Both the position numbers and the translations under genes were made by a program. From VRUE01 sp963698085 (GTDB lineage: Bacteria; Actinomycetota; Thermoleophilia; Solirubrobacterales; 70-9), in NCBI GenBank assembly GCA_963698085.1, contig OY969122.1, positions 1,116,001 to 1,180,000 of the forward strand: a DNA stretch of 64,000 nt, in the 5' to 3' direction. Position 1 is the first letter of the stretch. Each line of letters opens with the position of its first letter. Shown piece by piece: positions 15,848-27,401 of this stretch. The notes beneath the pieces were generated by a model, which was given only the letters and a program-made list of their open reading frames with translations, was not told the origin of the DNA and searched no databases.

Positions 15848-16516
15848 GTGAGCTGGAAGCAGCCGGACAAACGCAGGGTGCGGGCGATCCGCGACCGGCT
15901 GCGGGAGATGTACGGGCAGCCCGTCAACGAGCCACACCGGCAGCCGATCGCCGAGCTGATCAAGACGGTGCTCTCCCAGCACACCAACGACCGCAACCGC
16001 GACCGCTCCTTCGGCCAGTTGCGCGAGCGCTATCCGACCTGGGAGGAGGTACGCGACGCGCCGCTAATGGAGCTGGAAGATGCGATCCGCCCCGGCGGCC
16101 TCGCCAAGCAGAAGGCGCCGCGAATCCAGCTGATCCTCGAGCAGCTCGGCGAGCATCCCGACCTAGGCTGGACCGAGACGGCGCCGCGCGAGGAGTCGCT
16201 GGAGTTCCTGCTCTCGCTGCCGGGAGTCGGGCGCAAAACCGCGGCGTGCGTGCTGATCTTCACCTGGGGCATCCCGGAGATCCCGGTGGACGTCCACGTC
16301 CACCGCGTCGGCGGCCGCCTTGGCCTCTTCCCGGCAAACGCCTCCTTCGAGCGTGCCCACGACGAAATGCTGGCGATCATCGACCCCGAGGATGCCTACG
16401 AGCTGCACATGAACCTGATCCGCCATGGCCGTGAGCTGTGCCGGCCGAAACCGCGCTGCGGCGAGTGCGACCTACGTCGCATGTGTCCCTGGTACCGTGC
16501 CCGCCCGAATGAGTAA
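15848..16516 (+). CDS. nth: endonuclease III
   Basis: Bifunctional DNA glycosylase/AP lyase of base excision repair, acting on oxidised pyrimidines. The 222 residues contain the helix-hairpin-helix LPGVGRKTAACVL with the catalytic lysine (about 121-133), the catalytic aspartate in PVDVHVHRV (about 142) and a C-terminal iron-sulfur loop CRPKPRCGECDLRRMC (C-x5-C-x2-C-x5-C, one residue shorter at the first gap than the classic form). The N-terminal LSQHTNDRNRDRSF is also typical. The 3' end overlaps the cytochrome c start by 8 bp. Confidence 0.92.
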   Translation: MSWKQPDKRRVRAIRDRLREMYGQPVNEPHRQPIAELIKTVLSQHTNDRNRDRSFGQLRERYPTWEEVRDAPLMELEDAIRPGGLAKQKAPRIQLILEQLGEHPDLGWTETAPREESLEFLLSLPGVGRKTAACVLIFTWGIPEIPVDVHVHRVGGRLGLFPANASFERAHDEMLAIIDPEDAYELHMNLIRHGRELCRPKPRCGECDLRRMCPWYRARPNE

Positions 16517-16925
16517 GAAGACCTTCATCGTCTTCGGGCTGCTGGTCGTCTTCCTGGCCGTCCTTATCCCCTGGCTCGCCTTCCGCGCGGACGGCGACCC
16601 GGCCAACGCGGAGCCGGTTCCCGCCGGCCTCGAGCAGGGCAAGACCCTCTTCGAGATCAACTGCGGCACCTGCCATGCGCTCTACGCGGCGGGGACCGAT
16701 GGCAACTTCGGCCCCGACCTCGACGAACTGCTCGCCCCCTCGGGCCCACCGGAAGGCGAGAGTGCGCCGGATACGATCAAAGCAACCGAAGGCCGCGTCC
16801 TCAGCGCAATCGAGAAAGGCGTCGACGGCAGCACCACGCCGGGGCGGATGCCCGGCGGCATCATCGACGGCGAACAGGCCAAAGAAGTAGCCGAATTCGT
16901 CGCCCGCACCGCGGGCGAGGGCTGA
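16509..16925 (+). CDS. membrane-anchored cytochrome c
   Basis: A small c-type cytochrome of 138 residues. It has an uncleaved N-terminal anchor (IVFGLLVVFLAVLIPWLAF, about 6-24) and an extracytoplasmic domain with one haem site NCGTCHAL (about 56-63). A probable axial methionine lies in GRMPGGIID (about 117). It presumably carries electrons at the outer face of the membrane. The start overlaps nth by 8 bp, an odd functional pairing that may only reflect compact packing. No oxidase or cytochrome c maturation genes are nearby. Confidence 0.88.
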   Translation: MSKKTFIVFGLLVVFLAVLIPWLAFRADGDPANAEPVPAGLEQGKTLFEINCGTCHALYAAGTDGNFGPDLDELLAPSGPPEGESAPDTIKATEGRVLSAIEKGVDGSTTPGRMPGGIIDGEQAKEVAEFVARTAGEG

Positions 16926-16949
16926 GCCCCCGCCCGCGGCCGGATCGGG

Positions 16950-18140
16950 TTAGCGGGCGAACCGCAGGGCGCTGAAGACGCCTGCGTGGTCGGAGTTCCA
17001 GAAGCCGTTGACCGGCTGGATGCCGGACACGGAGGAGCTCTGCAGGGTCACCACTTTGGGATCACGGGTCATGATGTGGTCGACCTGGTGGTCGAAGTCG
17101 TCTTCGTTGCCACCCTCAAACTCGCCAAGCAGGCTCTCGTCAAGACAACAGCTGAGCGGTTTGTTCGTGCTGCGCTCGACCATCCCGGCGGCGATGAGCG
17201 TTTCGTAGGCCTGGCGGTCCCCCGGTGCGACCGTGTCGTCATCAGAGTTGAGATCACCGAGGAGGACGACCGGTAGCTCGCTCGTCGCCGGCCCGCCGGG
17301 CGCGACCAGCTCGGCCGCCTGTTTGGCGCGGAAGCTCGGCACAAGGAAGGCTGGGTCGAACGCCTCCAGGTGGGTGTTGACGAAGCGGAACCAGTGGCTG
17401 CCGCGGACCTTGGCATCGGTGGCAGTCCAGCCACGCGTCACCGGGATCTGCTGGCCGAGGATTTCGACCGGCAGCAGGTTGACGAAATGGCCGGCCGTGG
17501 CATTGGCAGTCTGCACGCCGGCACCGCGCCGGGCGAGAATCGCATCGCGCATCGTCAGCCGGCCGTTGATGTCGGCACCGAAGGGTCCGGTTTCGGGATT
17601 TTCGTCTTCGTCGGCAGGCGCCTCGAAATCGAACTCCGGCTGGACCACGACCACTTCGTAGGTCGGTTTGCCTTTGTTCAACTCAGCGAGAAGTTCCTGC
17701 AGATAGTCGTAGCGGACCGTGGTCGCGCTCGGGCCTTTCACGAGGACTTCGAAGTTGACCGGCGCGGTGCGCCACAACGCCACCTCTTGTAGGCCGACCA
17801 GGTCGGGCTTGGCGTCGAGGATCTCCTCGGCCAGGCCTTTGGCTCGGACGGGGAAGTTATTTTCCGTCACTTCGCGCAGGATCTGACCGTTTTTGGCGAC
17901 GAATTCAGGCAGGTTTTCCGATTCGATCGCCGGCGTCAGGTCGGCGCCGAGGTAGAGATTGCGGGTCATCGTCCCAACGACCTTGCCTTTGCCGGGGTGG
18001 CCGTGGTGATGGGCCTTCGTCTGATGACCCTTGCCGCCGGCTTGGGCCGTACCGATGCCGGGTAGCAACAGGGCGAGGGCGAGGACTGCCGTGACCGCCG
18101 CAAACGAGAGCCGGCGAGTCGGTGTGTGAGCGTGACTCAA
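16950..18140 (-). CDS. secreted endonuclease/exonuclease/phosphatase-family protein
   Basis: A 396-residue protein with a signal peptide (basic N-terminus, FAAVTAVLALALLLPGIGTAQAG, about 12-35) and a His/Lys-rich linker. The EEP domain has TMTRNLYLGAD (about 57), VGLQEVALW (about 114), NTHLEAFDP (about 252), LLGDLNSDDD (about 290) and the end FWNSDHAGVFSAL (about 380). It is expected outside the cell, as a nuclease or lipid/phosphate esterase (sphingomyelinase-like members share the fold). A CC pair (LSCCLD) and several acidic patches suggest metal binding. Convergent with the cytochrome gene and divergent from dnaK. Confidence 0.82.
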   Translation of the reverse strand: MSHAHTPTRRLSFAAVTAVLALALLLPGIGTAQAGGKGHQTKAHHHGHPGKGKVVGTMTRNLYLGADLTPAIESENLPEFVAKNGQILREVTENNFPVRAKGLAEEILDAKPDLVGLQEVALWRTAPVNFEVLVKGPSATTVRYDYLQELLAELNKGKPTYEVVVVQPEFDFEAPADEDENPETGPFGADINGRLTMRDAILARRGAGVQTANATAGHFVNLLPVEILGQQIPVTRGWTATDAKVRGSHWFRFVNTHLEAFDPAFLVPSFRAKQAAELVAPGGPATSELPVVLLGDLNSDDDTVAPGDRQAYETLIAAGMVERSTNKPLSCCLDESLLGEFEGGNEDDFDHQVDHIMTRDPKVVTLQSSSVSGIQPVNGFWNSDHAGVFSALRFAR

Positions 18141-18225
18141 GGTTTTCCTCCTGATTCCGTGATTGGTCGAGGCGCCTCACCTGTGCCCGCCATCACAGCC
18201 CGCAAACCAATATACGGAACGCACT

Positions 18226-18333
18226 TTGAATTCCGTCACGGATCTGCCATACTGCCACTTAGATTTTCAGAGTCCGCTCGGCGGCTCTCAGCCAGTTGAC
18301 AGCAAAACCCCTGGACCTGGAGGTAGTTGAGAA
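18226..18333 (+). promoter_or_regulatory. dnaK operon promoter and leader
   Basis: TTGAAT at 18226-18231 and CATACT at 18248-18253, 16 bases apart, make a sigma-70-type promoter; transcription would start near 18260. An imperfect palindrome AGAG...CTCT with inner CCG/CGG (18269-18288) lies just downstream and could be an operator. GGAGG precedes the GTG start at 18334. No clear HspR HAIR site or HrcA CIRCE element is visible here, although hspR is in the operon. Confidence 0.45.
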
Positions 18334-20225
<1,892 letters not shown>

Positions 20226-20229
<4 letters not shown>

Positions 20230-20951
20230 CGTTCGCCCAGGACGGTCAAGGGACCGGCGAGCCCCGGCCTGCCGGGACTAAAGAGTCCCGGCCCGCGGGG
20301 CCCGAGGGACCGGGCACCCGACCCACGGGGCCTGTCGGCGCAGGGGGTAGCCCCGGAGAGTCCCGGCCCGCGGGTCCTGTCGCGGAGGGCAGCCCTCCCG
20401 CTCACCCGCGGGAGGGACAACCCTCCACGCCACCCGCGGGAGAGACCTCTGCCAAGAGCTCAGCTGATGAGACCCGGATCGAGCAGGACTTCGATGCGCT
20501 GCTGGCGGACACCCAGCGGGAGCGGGATGAGTACCTGGATCTCGCCAAGCGGACTAAAGCTGACTTCGAGAACTTCAGGAAGCGGATGAGTGCTGATGTG
20601 CTCGCTGCCGCCGGGCGGGGGAAAGCTGAAGTGCTGCGGGATGTTTTGCCTGTGCTCGATGACTTGGAGCGGGCGCTGCAGGCTGCCGGTCTGGACCCTG
20701 AGGGGGATTCCGAGGATGGACTTGCTCATGGCGTCCTTTTGGTGTTCCGCAGCCTGCGTGACTCGCTGGGCAAGCACGGGATCGAGGCTGTCGATCCGAC
20801 TGGGGAGAGGTTTGATCCGCAGGTGCACGAGGCGCTTTCGGCGCAGCCGGCCGAGGGGGTTGAGGCCGGTGTGGTTGTCGAGACGATGCAGAAGGGCTAC
20901 CGCTTCGGCGATCAACTGATCCGGCCCGCCCGCGTGGTGGTGGCGGAGTAG
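20226..20951 (+). CDS. grpE: nucleotide exchange factor GrpE with Pro/Gly-rich N-terminal extension
   Basis: GrpE releases ADP from DnaK. The conserved part spans about residues 80-241: a coiled coil (EQDFDALLADTQRERDEYLDL), the RTKADFENFRKRMS signature and the beta-wing domain ending in YRFGDQLIRPARVVVAE. The first ~75 residues are unusual low-complexity sequence (repeated SRPAGP, GPGTRPTGPVG, PAGE) encoded by very GC-rich, palindrome-dense DNA. Disordered acidic tails are common in GrpE, but this Pro/Gly composition is not. Codon use past residue 80 also shows more T-ending codons than dnaK. Confidence 0.93.
20257..20452. repeat. palindrome-dense low-complexity tract at the 5' end of grpE
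   Basis: Contains several perfect inverted repeats in series, for example GCCGGGACT (20271-20279) with AGTCCCGGC (20284-20292), and multiple CCCGCGGG cores. GAGTCCCGGCCCGCGGG occurs twice, at about 20283 and 20358. It encodes the Pro/Gly-rich extension of GrpE. Confidence 0.6.
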
Positions 20952-20960
20952 GCGGGTCCT

Positions 20961-22079
20961 TTGGCAGACGATCTCTACAAGGTGCTTGGCGTCTCGAAGA
21001 AGGCGTCCGATGAGGAGATCAAGAAGGCGTACCGAAAGCTGGCGCGCAAGTACCACCCCGACCGCAACCCCGACGACGCCGCGGCGGAGGAGAAGTTCAA
21101 GGAGGTACAGGGCGCCTACGACACGCTCTCGGACCCTGAGAAGCGCAAGGAATACGACCAGGGCGGGATGTTCGCCGGCTTCGGCGGCCGGCCGGGAGGA
21201 CCGGGGGGCGGCTCGCCGTTCGGCGGCTTCCCCGGCGGCGGCGGAGGCCCCGATTTCAGCGACATCCTCTCCGGCATCTTCGGCCGCGGCGGCGGCGGTC
21301 GCGCCCAACCCGCACAGCAGCGCGGCCGCGACCTCGAAACCGAGCTCAGCCTCAGCTTCGACCAGGCTGTCAACGGCGCCCAGGTCAGCGTCAGCGTGCC
21401 GAAGGCCGAGCGCTGCACGACCTGTCACGGCAGCGGTGCCAAACCCGGCACCGCACCGGCCACCTGCCCGCGCTGCGAAGGGCGGGGCGTTACCGCGGAG
21501 AGCCAGGGCATCTTCTCGATCAGCCAGCCCTGCCCCCAGTGCGGCGGCGCTGGCCAGATCATCGAGGACCCCTGCCCCACCTGTGGCGGCTCCGGCCTGA
21601 CCAAACAAACCAAGCGCTACAAGGTCAACATCCCGGCTGGAGTCAAGGACGGCGCGCGGATCCGCCTCGCCGGCAAAGGCGAGGCCGGCCCCCGGGGCGG
21701 TCCCCCCGGCGACCTCTACGTGGTCACCCGCGTCTCCGCCTCTCCTGTCTTCAAGCGACTCGACGGCGGCAACCTCGAGGTGACGGTGCCGATCACGATC
21801 GCCGAGGCGCTGCGGGGGGCAACGATTGAGGTTCCGACTCTCGACGGGACGAAGAAGATCAAGGTGCCGGCCGGGACCCAACACGGCACGATCCAGCGGC
21901 TGCGCGGCGAGGGCCCACCGAAGCCCCGCGGCAACGGTCGTGGCGACATTCGCTACCGGCTCGAGATCGACGTGCCGAAAGAGCTGACCGAGGAGCAGCA
22001 GAAGGCGGTCGAGGAGCTCGCCGAGGCGCTGAACGGCGCCGACCCACGCGCCGACCTGCTGCGGAGGGCCGCTCAATGA
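20961..22079 (+). CDS. dnaJ: chaperone protein DnaJ (Hsp40)
   Basis: Co-chaperone that stimulates DnaK ATPase. Of 372 residues, the J domain covers 1-70 with YHPDRNPDD (HPD near 33). A Gly/Phe-rich linker follows (GGFPGGGGGPDF). The zinc domain has four CxxCxGxG repeats (CTTCHGSG, CPRCEGRG, CPQCGGAG, CPTCGGSG), followed by the two C-terminal beta domains. The start is TTG at 20961, nine bases after the grpE stop. It is a full-length type I DnaJ. Confidence 0.96.
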   Translation: MADDLYKVLGVSKKASDEEIKKAYRKLARKYHPDRNPDDAAAEEKFKEVQGAYDTLSDPEKRKEYDQGGMFAGFGGRPGGPGGGSPFGGFPGGGGGPDFSDILSGIFGRGGGGRAQPAQQRGRDLETELSLSFDQAVNGAQVSVSVPKAERCTTCHGSGAKPGTAPATCPRCEGRGVTAESQGIFSISQPCPQCGGAGQIIEDPCPTCGGSGLTKQTKRYKVNIPAGVKDGARIRLAGKGEAGPRGGPPGDLYVVTRVSASPVFKRLDGGNLEVTVPITIAEALRGATIEVPTLDGTKKIKVPAGTQHGTIQRLRGEGPPKPRGNGRGDIRYRLEIDVPKELTEEQQKAVEELAEALNGADPRADLLRRAAQ

Positions 22080-22128
22080 GCGATTTCCCCACCATGGTGT
22101 GGAAAAAGCATCAATCGGCGGTGGGAGC

Positions 22129-22481
22129 GTGAGCACGCGCCGTGAACGGATCGAGATCTCGGTCGACGACGAGCGCGGCGTCTTCATGATCTCGGTCGCC
22201 GCCGAGCTCTCGCACATGCACCCGCAGACGCTGCGGATGTACGAGGCGCGCGGCCTGATCGAGCCGCAGCGCTCGCCGAAGAACACCCGCCTCTACTCAC
22301 AGCGCGACGTTGAGCGGCTGAAGCACATCCAACGTCTGACCTCAGAGCTCGGTCTCAACTTGGCCGGAGTCGAAATCGTCCTGGACATGGAAGCAGAGGT
22401 AAAAAGGGTGCGAGCCAAGCTGGAGCGAATGCGGCGCCACGCCGCTGAGCTCGAAGGCCGAATCGCGAGGGAAGGACTCTG

Positions 22482-22482
<1 letters not shown>
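22129..22482 (+). CDS. hspR: heat shock repressor HspR (MerR family)
   Basis: A 117-residue MerR-type regulator. The winged HTH has FMISVAAELSHMHPQTLRMYEARGLIEPQRSPKNTRLYSQRDVERLKHI (motif at about 16-65), followed by a dimerisation helix. HspR represses its own operon and usually binds DNA together with DnaK. GTG 22129 is preferred because GGGAG lies just upstream; GTG 22099 would add ten residues. It sits between dnaJ and clpB, the normal actinobacterial place. The stop and the clpB start overlap (TGATG). Confidence 0.93.
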
Positions 22483-25064
<2,582 letters not shown>

Positions 25065-25107
25065 GCTGAATTCCAGCTCTTTCGCGGGGCGCGCCAAGGC
25101 GGTGTCC

Positions 25108-25155
25108 TGTCGAAGCGACATGCGATGTCGTTATCATGTCGCCTGAAAGCGACAT
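25108..25155 (+). promoter_or_regulatory. operator array of the RES/Xre toxin-antitoxin module
   Basis: Alternating inverted copies of GCGACAT/ATGTCGC at 25115-25121, 25125-25130, 25136-25141 and 25149-25155, plus TGTCG at 25108, form overlapping palindromes. TATCAT at 25132-25137 is a likely -10, so the binding sites cover the promoter. TTGGAGAG before ATG 25165 is the ribosome site. Autorepression by the antitoxin or complex is inferred. Confidence 0.65.
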
Positions 25156-25164
25156 TGGAGAGAC

Positions 25165-25854
25165 ATGAATTCGCTCGCCGAGAAAAACCGCCTTGAGACC
25201 ATCGAAGTGGAGATCGCGGACCTTGTCGAGCCTTTCATTCGCGAGGTCAGCAAAGTCGCCAAGACGGAGGAGGTCGACCCGTCCTTCGTCGATCGGTTCC
25301 GGGATACCGCCCGGCGCCTGTTCGAGCTGAACGAAGACCTACATGAGGAGGACTTCGACCCTCGAGTCCTTGCCGAGTTCCGCGGCATCATCATCAGCGC
25401 AATCCGAGACGTGGCCGAGCGTGAGCCAGAGCGCCCCCTCGACACGATCGATTCGCTGCTCATCCACGCCGAGCAACTTAGGCATTTGGTCCGGGATGCG
25501 ATGGACGGTCACGTTGACGGCGCCGGACAAAACTCAAAGGAGGTAATGGAAAGTCTCCGTAGGGTCCTGCCCTCGGTTCGCCAAGTCGAACTAGCCGCGC
25601 TGCTAGGTCGCTCGCAACGTCAAGTCCAACGGTGGGCTACTCAGGAAGGCACGCCAACTCGCAGGCTCGAGCTCGTGGCTCGCATCGCCGCGCTGCTGAA
25701 GCATTCCTGGACCGAGGACGGCGTCGTGGCGTGGTTCTTTCGGCCTCGACCCGATCTACAGGGCAAGACGCCCGTGGATCTACTGGACGACGCGAACCGT
25801 GAGCCGGACCTGCTGATGGCCGCTCGCAGAGGCCGCGCACAGCATGGCTCCTAA
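25165..25854 (+). CDS. Xre/MbcA/ParS-type antitoxin with long N-terminal extension
   Basis: A 229-residue protein. The C-terminal third matches the antitoxin toxin-binding domain of RES systems: an HTH-like LPSVRQVELAALLGRSQRQVQRWATQ (about 133-158), a helical stretch, then the signature GKTPVDLLDDANREPDLLMAARRGRAQ (about 200-226). The first 130 residues are charged helices of unknown role and make it longer than typical antitoxins (about 120-170). It overlaps the RES toxin gene by 11 bp. It presumably blocks the toxin active site and represses the promoter upstream. Confidence 0.78.
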   Translation: MNSLAEKNRLETIEVEIADLVEPFIREVSKVAKTEEVDPSFVDRFRDTARRLFELNEDLHEEDFDPRVLAEFRGIIISAIRDVAEREPERPLDTIDSLLIHAEQLRHLVRDAMDGHVDGAGQNSKEVMESLRRVLPSVRQVELAALLGRSQRQVQRWATQEGTPTRRLELVARIAALLKHSWTEDGVVAWFFRPRPDLQGKTPVDLLDDANREPDLLMAARRGRAQHGS

Positions 25855-26467
25855 GTCAGGGCCCCACCCGATCGAGATTGCCGGCGCCTTTTTTCGCTAT
25901 TCGAGCTATGACGTCCCCTTCTGGGCGCGACCAAACACGACCGATGAGCGCTGGCACAGCAGCGGAGACGGAGCAACCCAGTACTTGAGCGCAACCCCCG
26001 ACGGAGCCTGGGCGGAGTTGATTCGCAACGAGAACCTGCGTTCTGAGGCGGATCTGGGGCTCGTCCAAATGCCCCTCTGGCAGGCCCTGGTGGAACTGGG
26101 TCATGTCGCCGACTACGGTGATTTCGAGACCGCCGAACGTGCAAGCTTCGATCCTGGAGCCCTGATCGACGATGATCAAACCAAGTGCCGCGCAGAGGGA
26201 CGACGCCTTCGGGAGGCAGGCTTCTCGGGAATTCTGTACCCATCAGCCGCGTTACCCGGAGAGCAAAACCTCGTCCTTTTCGGCCCCAGGATCTTCCTGC
26301 CGTGGGGCGCCTCGCGCCGACTGGCGTCGGGAGTCCCGGCTAACAAACTGACGGTGGGAGCGCCGCCCAGGGACCTTTTGCCACGCGTGCGCCATGTCGG
26401 TGCCCGACACGCCGGCTTCTCGGAGTACCAACGGGTAAAACGCAGGCGCACAGACAGACGCGCCTAG
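25844..26467 (+). CDS. RES-domain toxin (NAD+-degrading type)
   Basis: A 207-residue RES-family toxin related to MbcT, which degrades NAD+. Visible motifs: FFRYSSYDVPFW with the conserved Arg18, DERWHSSGDGATQYLSATPDGAWAE with Arg36, Tyr47 and Glu58, and SGILYPSAALPGEQNLVLFG with Ser134. These are the family-defining Arg, Glu and Ser positions. A basic 50-residue tail follows the domain. The overlap with the antitoxin frame ensures coupled translation. The pair lies between the chaperone operon and a cell-wall module and has the look of an accessory insertion. Confidence 0.82.
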   Translation: MAPKSGPHPIEIAGAFFRYSSYDVPFWARPNTTDERWHSSGDGATQYLSATPDGAWAELIRNENLRSEADLGLVQMPLWQALVELGHVADYGDFETAERASFDPGALIDDDQTKCRAEGRRLREAGFSGILYPSAALPGEQNLVLFGPRIFLPWGASRRLASGVPANKLTVGAPPRDLLPRVRHVGARHAGFSEYQRVKRRRTDRRA

Positions 26468-26498
26468 TCCTCGCCGGACATTGGTCCCGCGCAGCGAC

Positions 26499-26551
26499 GC
26501 CTGGGATGCGCAATCCAGGCAGCGGTTCTTTAGGAATCTTGCAGAGATTCC
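26499..26551 (+). terminator. paired hairpins downstream of the RES toxin
   Basis: GCCTGG (26499-26504) pairs with CCAGGC (26515-26520), with extra A/T pairs in between, and GGAATCT (26533-26539) pairs exactly with AGATTCC (26545-26551). There is no U-run, so this is terminator-like at best. It separates the toxin gene from the membrane-protein gene at 26625. Confidence 0.4.
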
Positions 26552-26624
26552 GACGTAAGCTTCAGTGAGCTTCAAGCAGATGTTGAGACGACGTCACATC
26601 AACGGTGATCCGCGAGGGCGCAGC

Positions 26625-27401
26625 ATGCGCTTCTTCTCTGGCATCGTCGACATTGTTCGCTGGCCGTTCGAGCGGGCAGCCTGGTCAGTTGAGCGCTGGC
26701 TGCTCTGGCCCTTGCGGGAGCGCTTCGCCGGTCGCAGCCCATCCAGCCGCAGCGTCGGCGCTGCAGCGCTGGCCGGCATCGCCGGCGCCGCGGTCCTCGC
26801 CGGCGCCCTGCTGCTGCCCAGCAGCGGCGATGGTCCACGCGAGCAGGTCGCCGCGCCAACCCGGGTGGCAATTGCGACCCCCGAGCCAGAGGCCGCCGAG
26901 CCTTCCGGGCGCGAGCTGCAGGGCGTGGCACCGAGCTTCGAGGTCAACGGCGCCAGCGACGTCGCCCCGGCGGCGGACGGCGCCGACACGGAACTTGACG
27001 CCGAAAGCGAAAGTGAACCGCTGACGAGCGACGAAGACGCAGCGGCGACGAGCTCGAGCAAGAAACCGGTGCCCGCGGGCCCGGCAGCGATGAAAGTCGC
27101 GCGCCGTTTCTCCGAGGCCTTCGTCTTCTATGAGATCGGTGAGCGACCGGCGCGAGCGAAGACTGTGTTCGGCGAAACGGCGACGCCACAGCTCGCCGAA
27201 GCGCTCGACGAACGGCCGCCGCGGCAACCCGCCGACGCGGCCGTGCCGAAGGCGCGGGTCGTCAACCTCGTCCCCGGACCGCGAGCCGGCAAGGCTTACA
27301 CGGTCAGCGTCTCGCTGCTGCGGGTCGGGCTGACCAGCGAGTTGCGGCTGGAGCTGAACAAGAAGCAGGGTCAGTGGGTCGTCACGGATGTGAGGGGATG
27401 A
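26625..27401 (+). CDS. membrane-anchored VirB8/NTF2-like protein (conjugation-protein-like)
   Basis: A 258-residue protein. The cytoplasmic amphipathic N-terminus (about 1-40) is followed by one membrane helix (VGAAALAGIAGAAVLAGALLL, about 44-64), a disordered Ala/Glu-rich linker and a C-terminal NTF2-like domain (about 150-258). That domain follows the same pattern as the ICE lipoprotein at 54553: ARRFSEAFVFYEIG, then TPQLAEAL, ERPPRQPA, ARVVNLVPGPR and QWVVTDVRG. Such domains occur in TcpC/VirB8-type conjugation proteins. The ATG at 26625 follows GAGGGCG; GTG 26565 would add 20 residues. The stop overlaps the next start (ATGA). Confidence 0.65.
   Translation: MRFFSGIVDIVRWPFERAAWSVERWLLWPLRERFAGRSPSSRSVGAAALAGIAGAAVLAGALLLPSSGDGPREQVAAPTRVAIATPEPEAAEPSGRELQGVAPSFEVNGASDVAPAADGADTELDAESESEPLTSDEDAAATSSSKKPVPAGPAAMKVARRFSEAFVFYEIGERPARAKTVFGETATPQLAEALDERPPRQPADAAVPKARVVNLVPGPRAGKAYTVSVSLLRVGLTSELRLELNKKQGQWVVTDVRG

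Noticed and set aside
18295..18320. TTGACA as -35 of the dnaK promoter
   Set aside because: A -10 at normal spacing would fall on the ribosome site just before the start codon. TTGAAT/CATACT upstream fits better.
18141..18333. HAIR or CIRCE heat-shock operator
   Set aside because: No CTTGAGT-N7-ACTCAAG and no TTAGCACTC-N9-GAGTGCTAA is present; only a weak AGAG/CTCT palindrome is seen.
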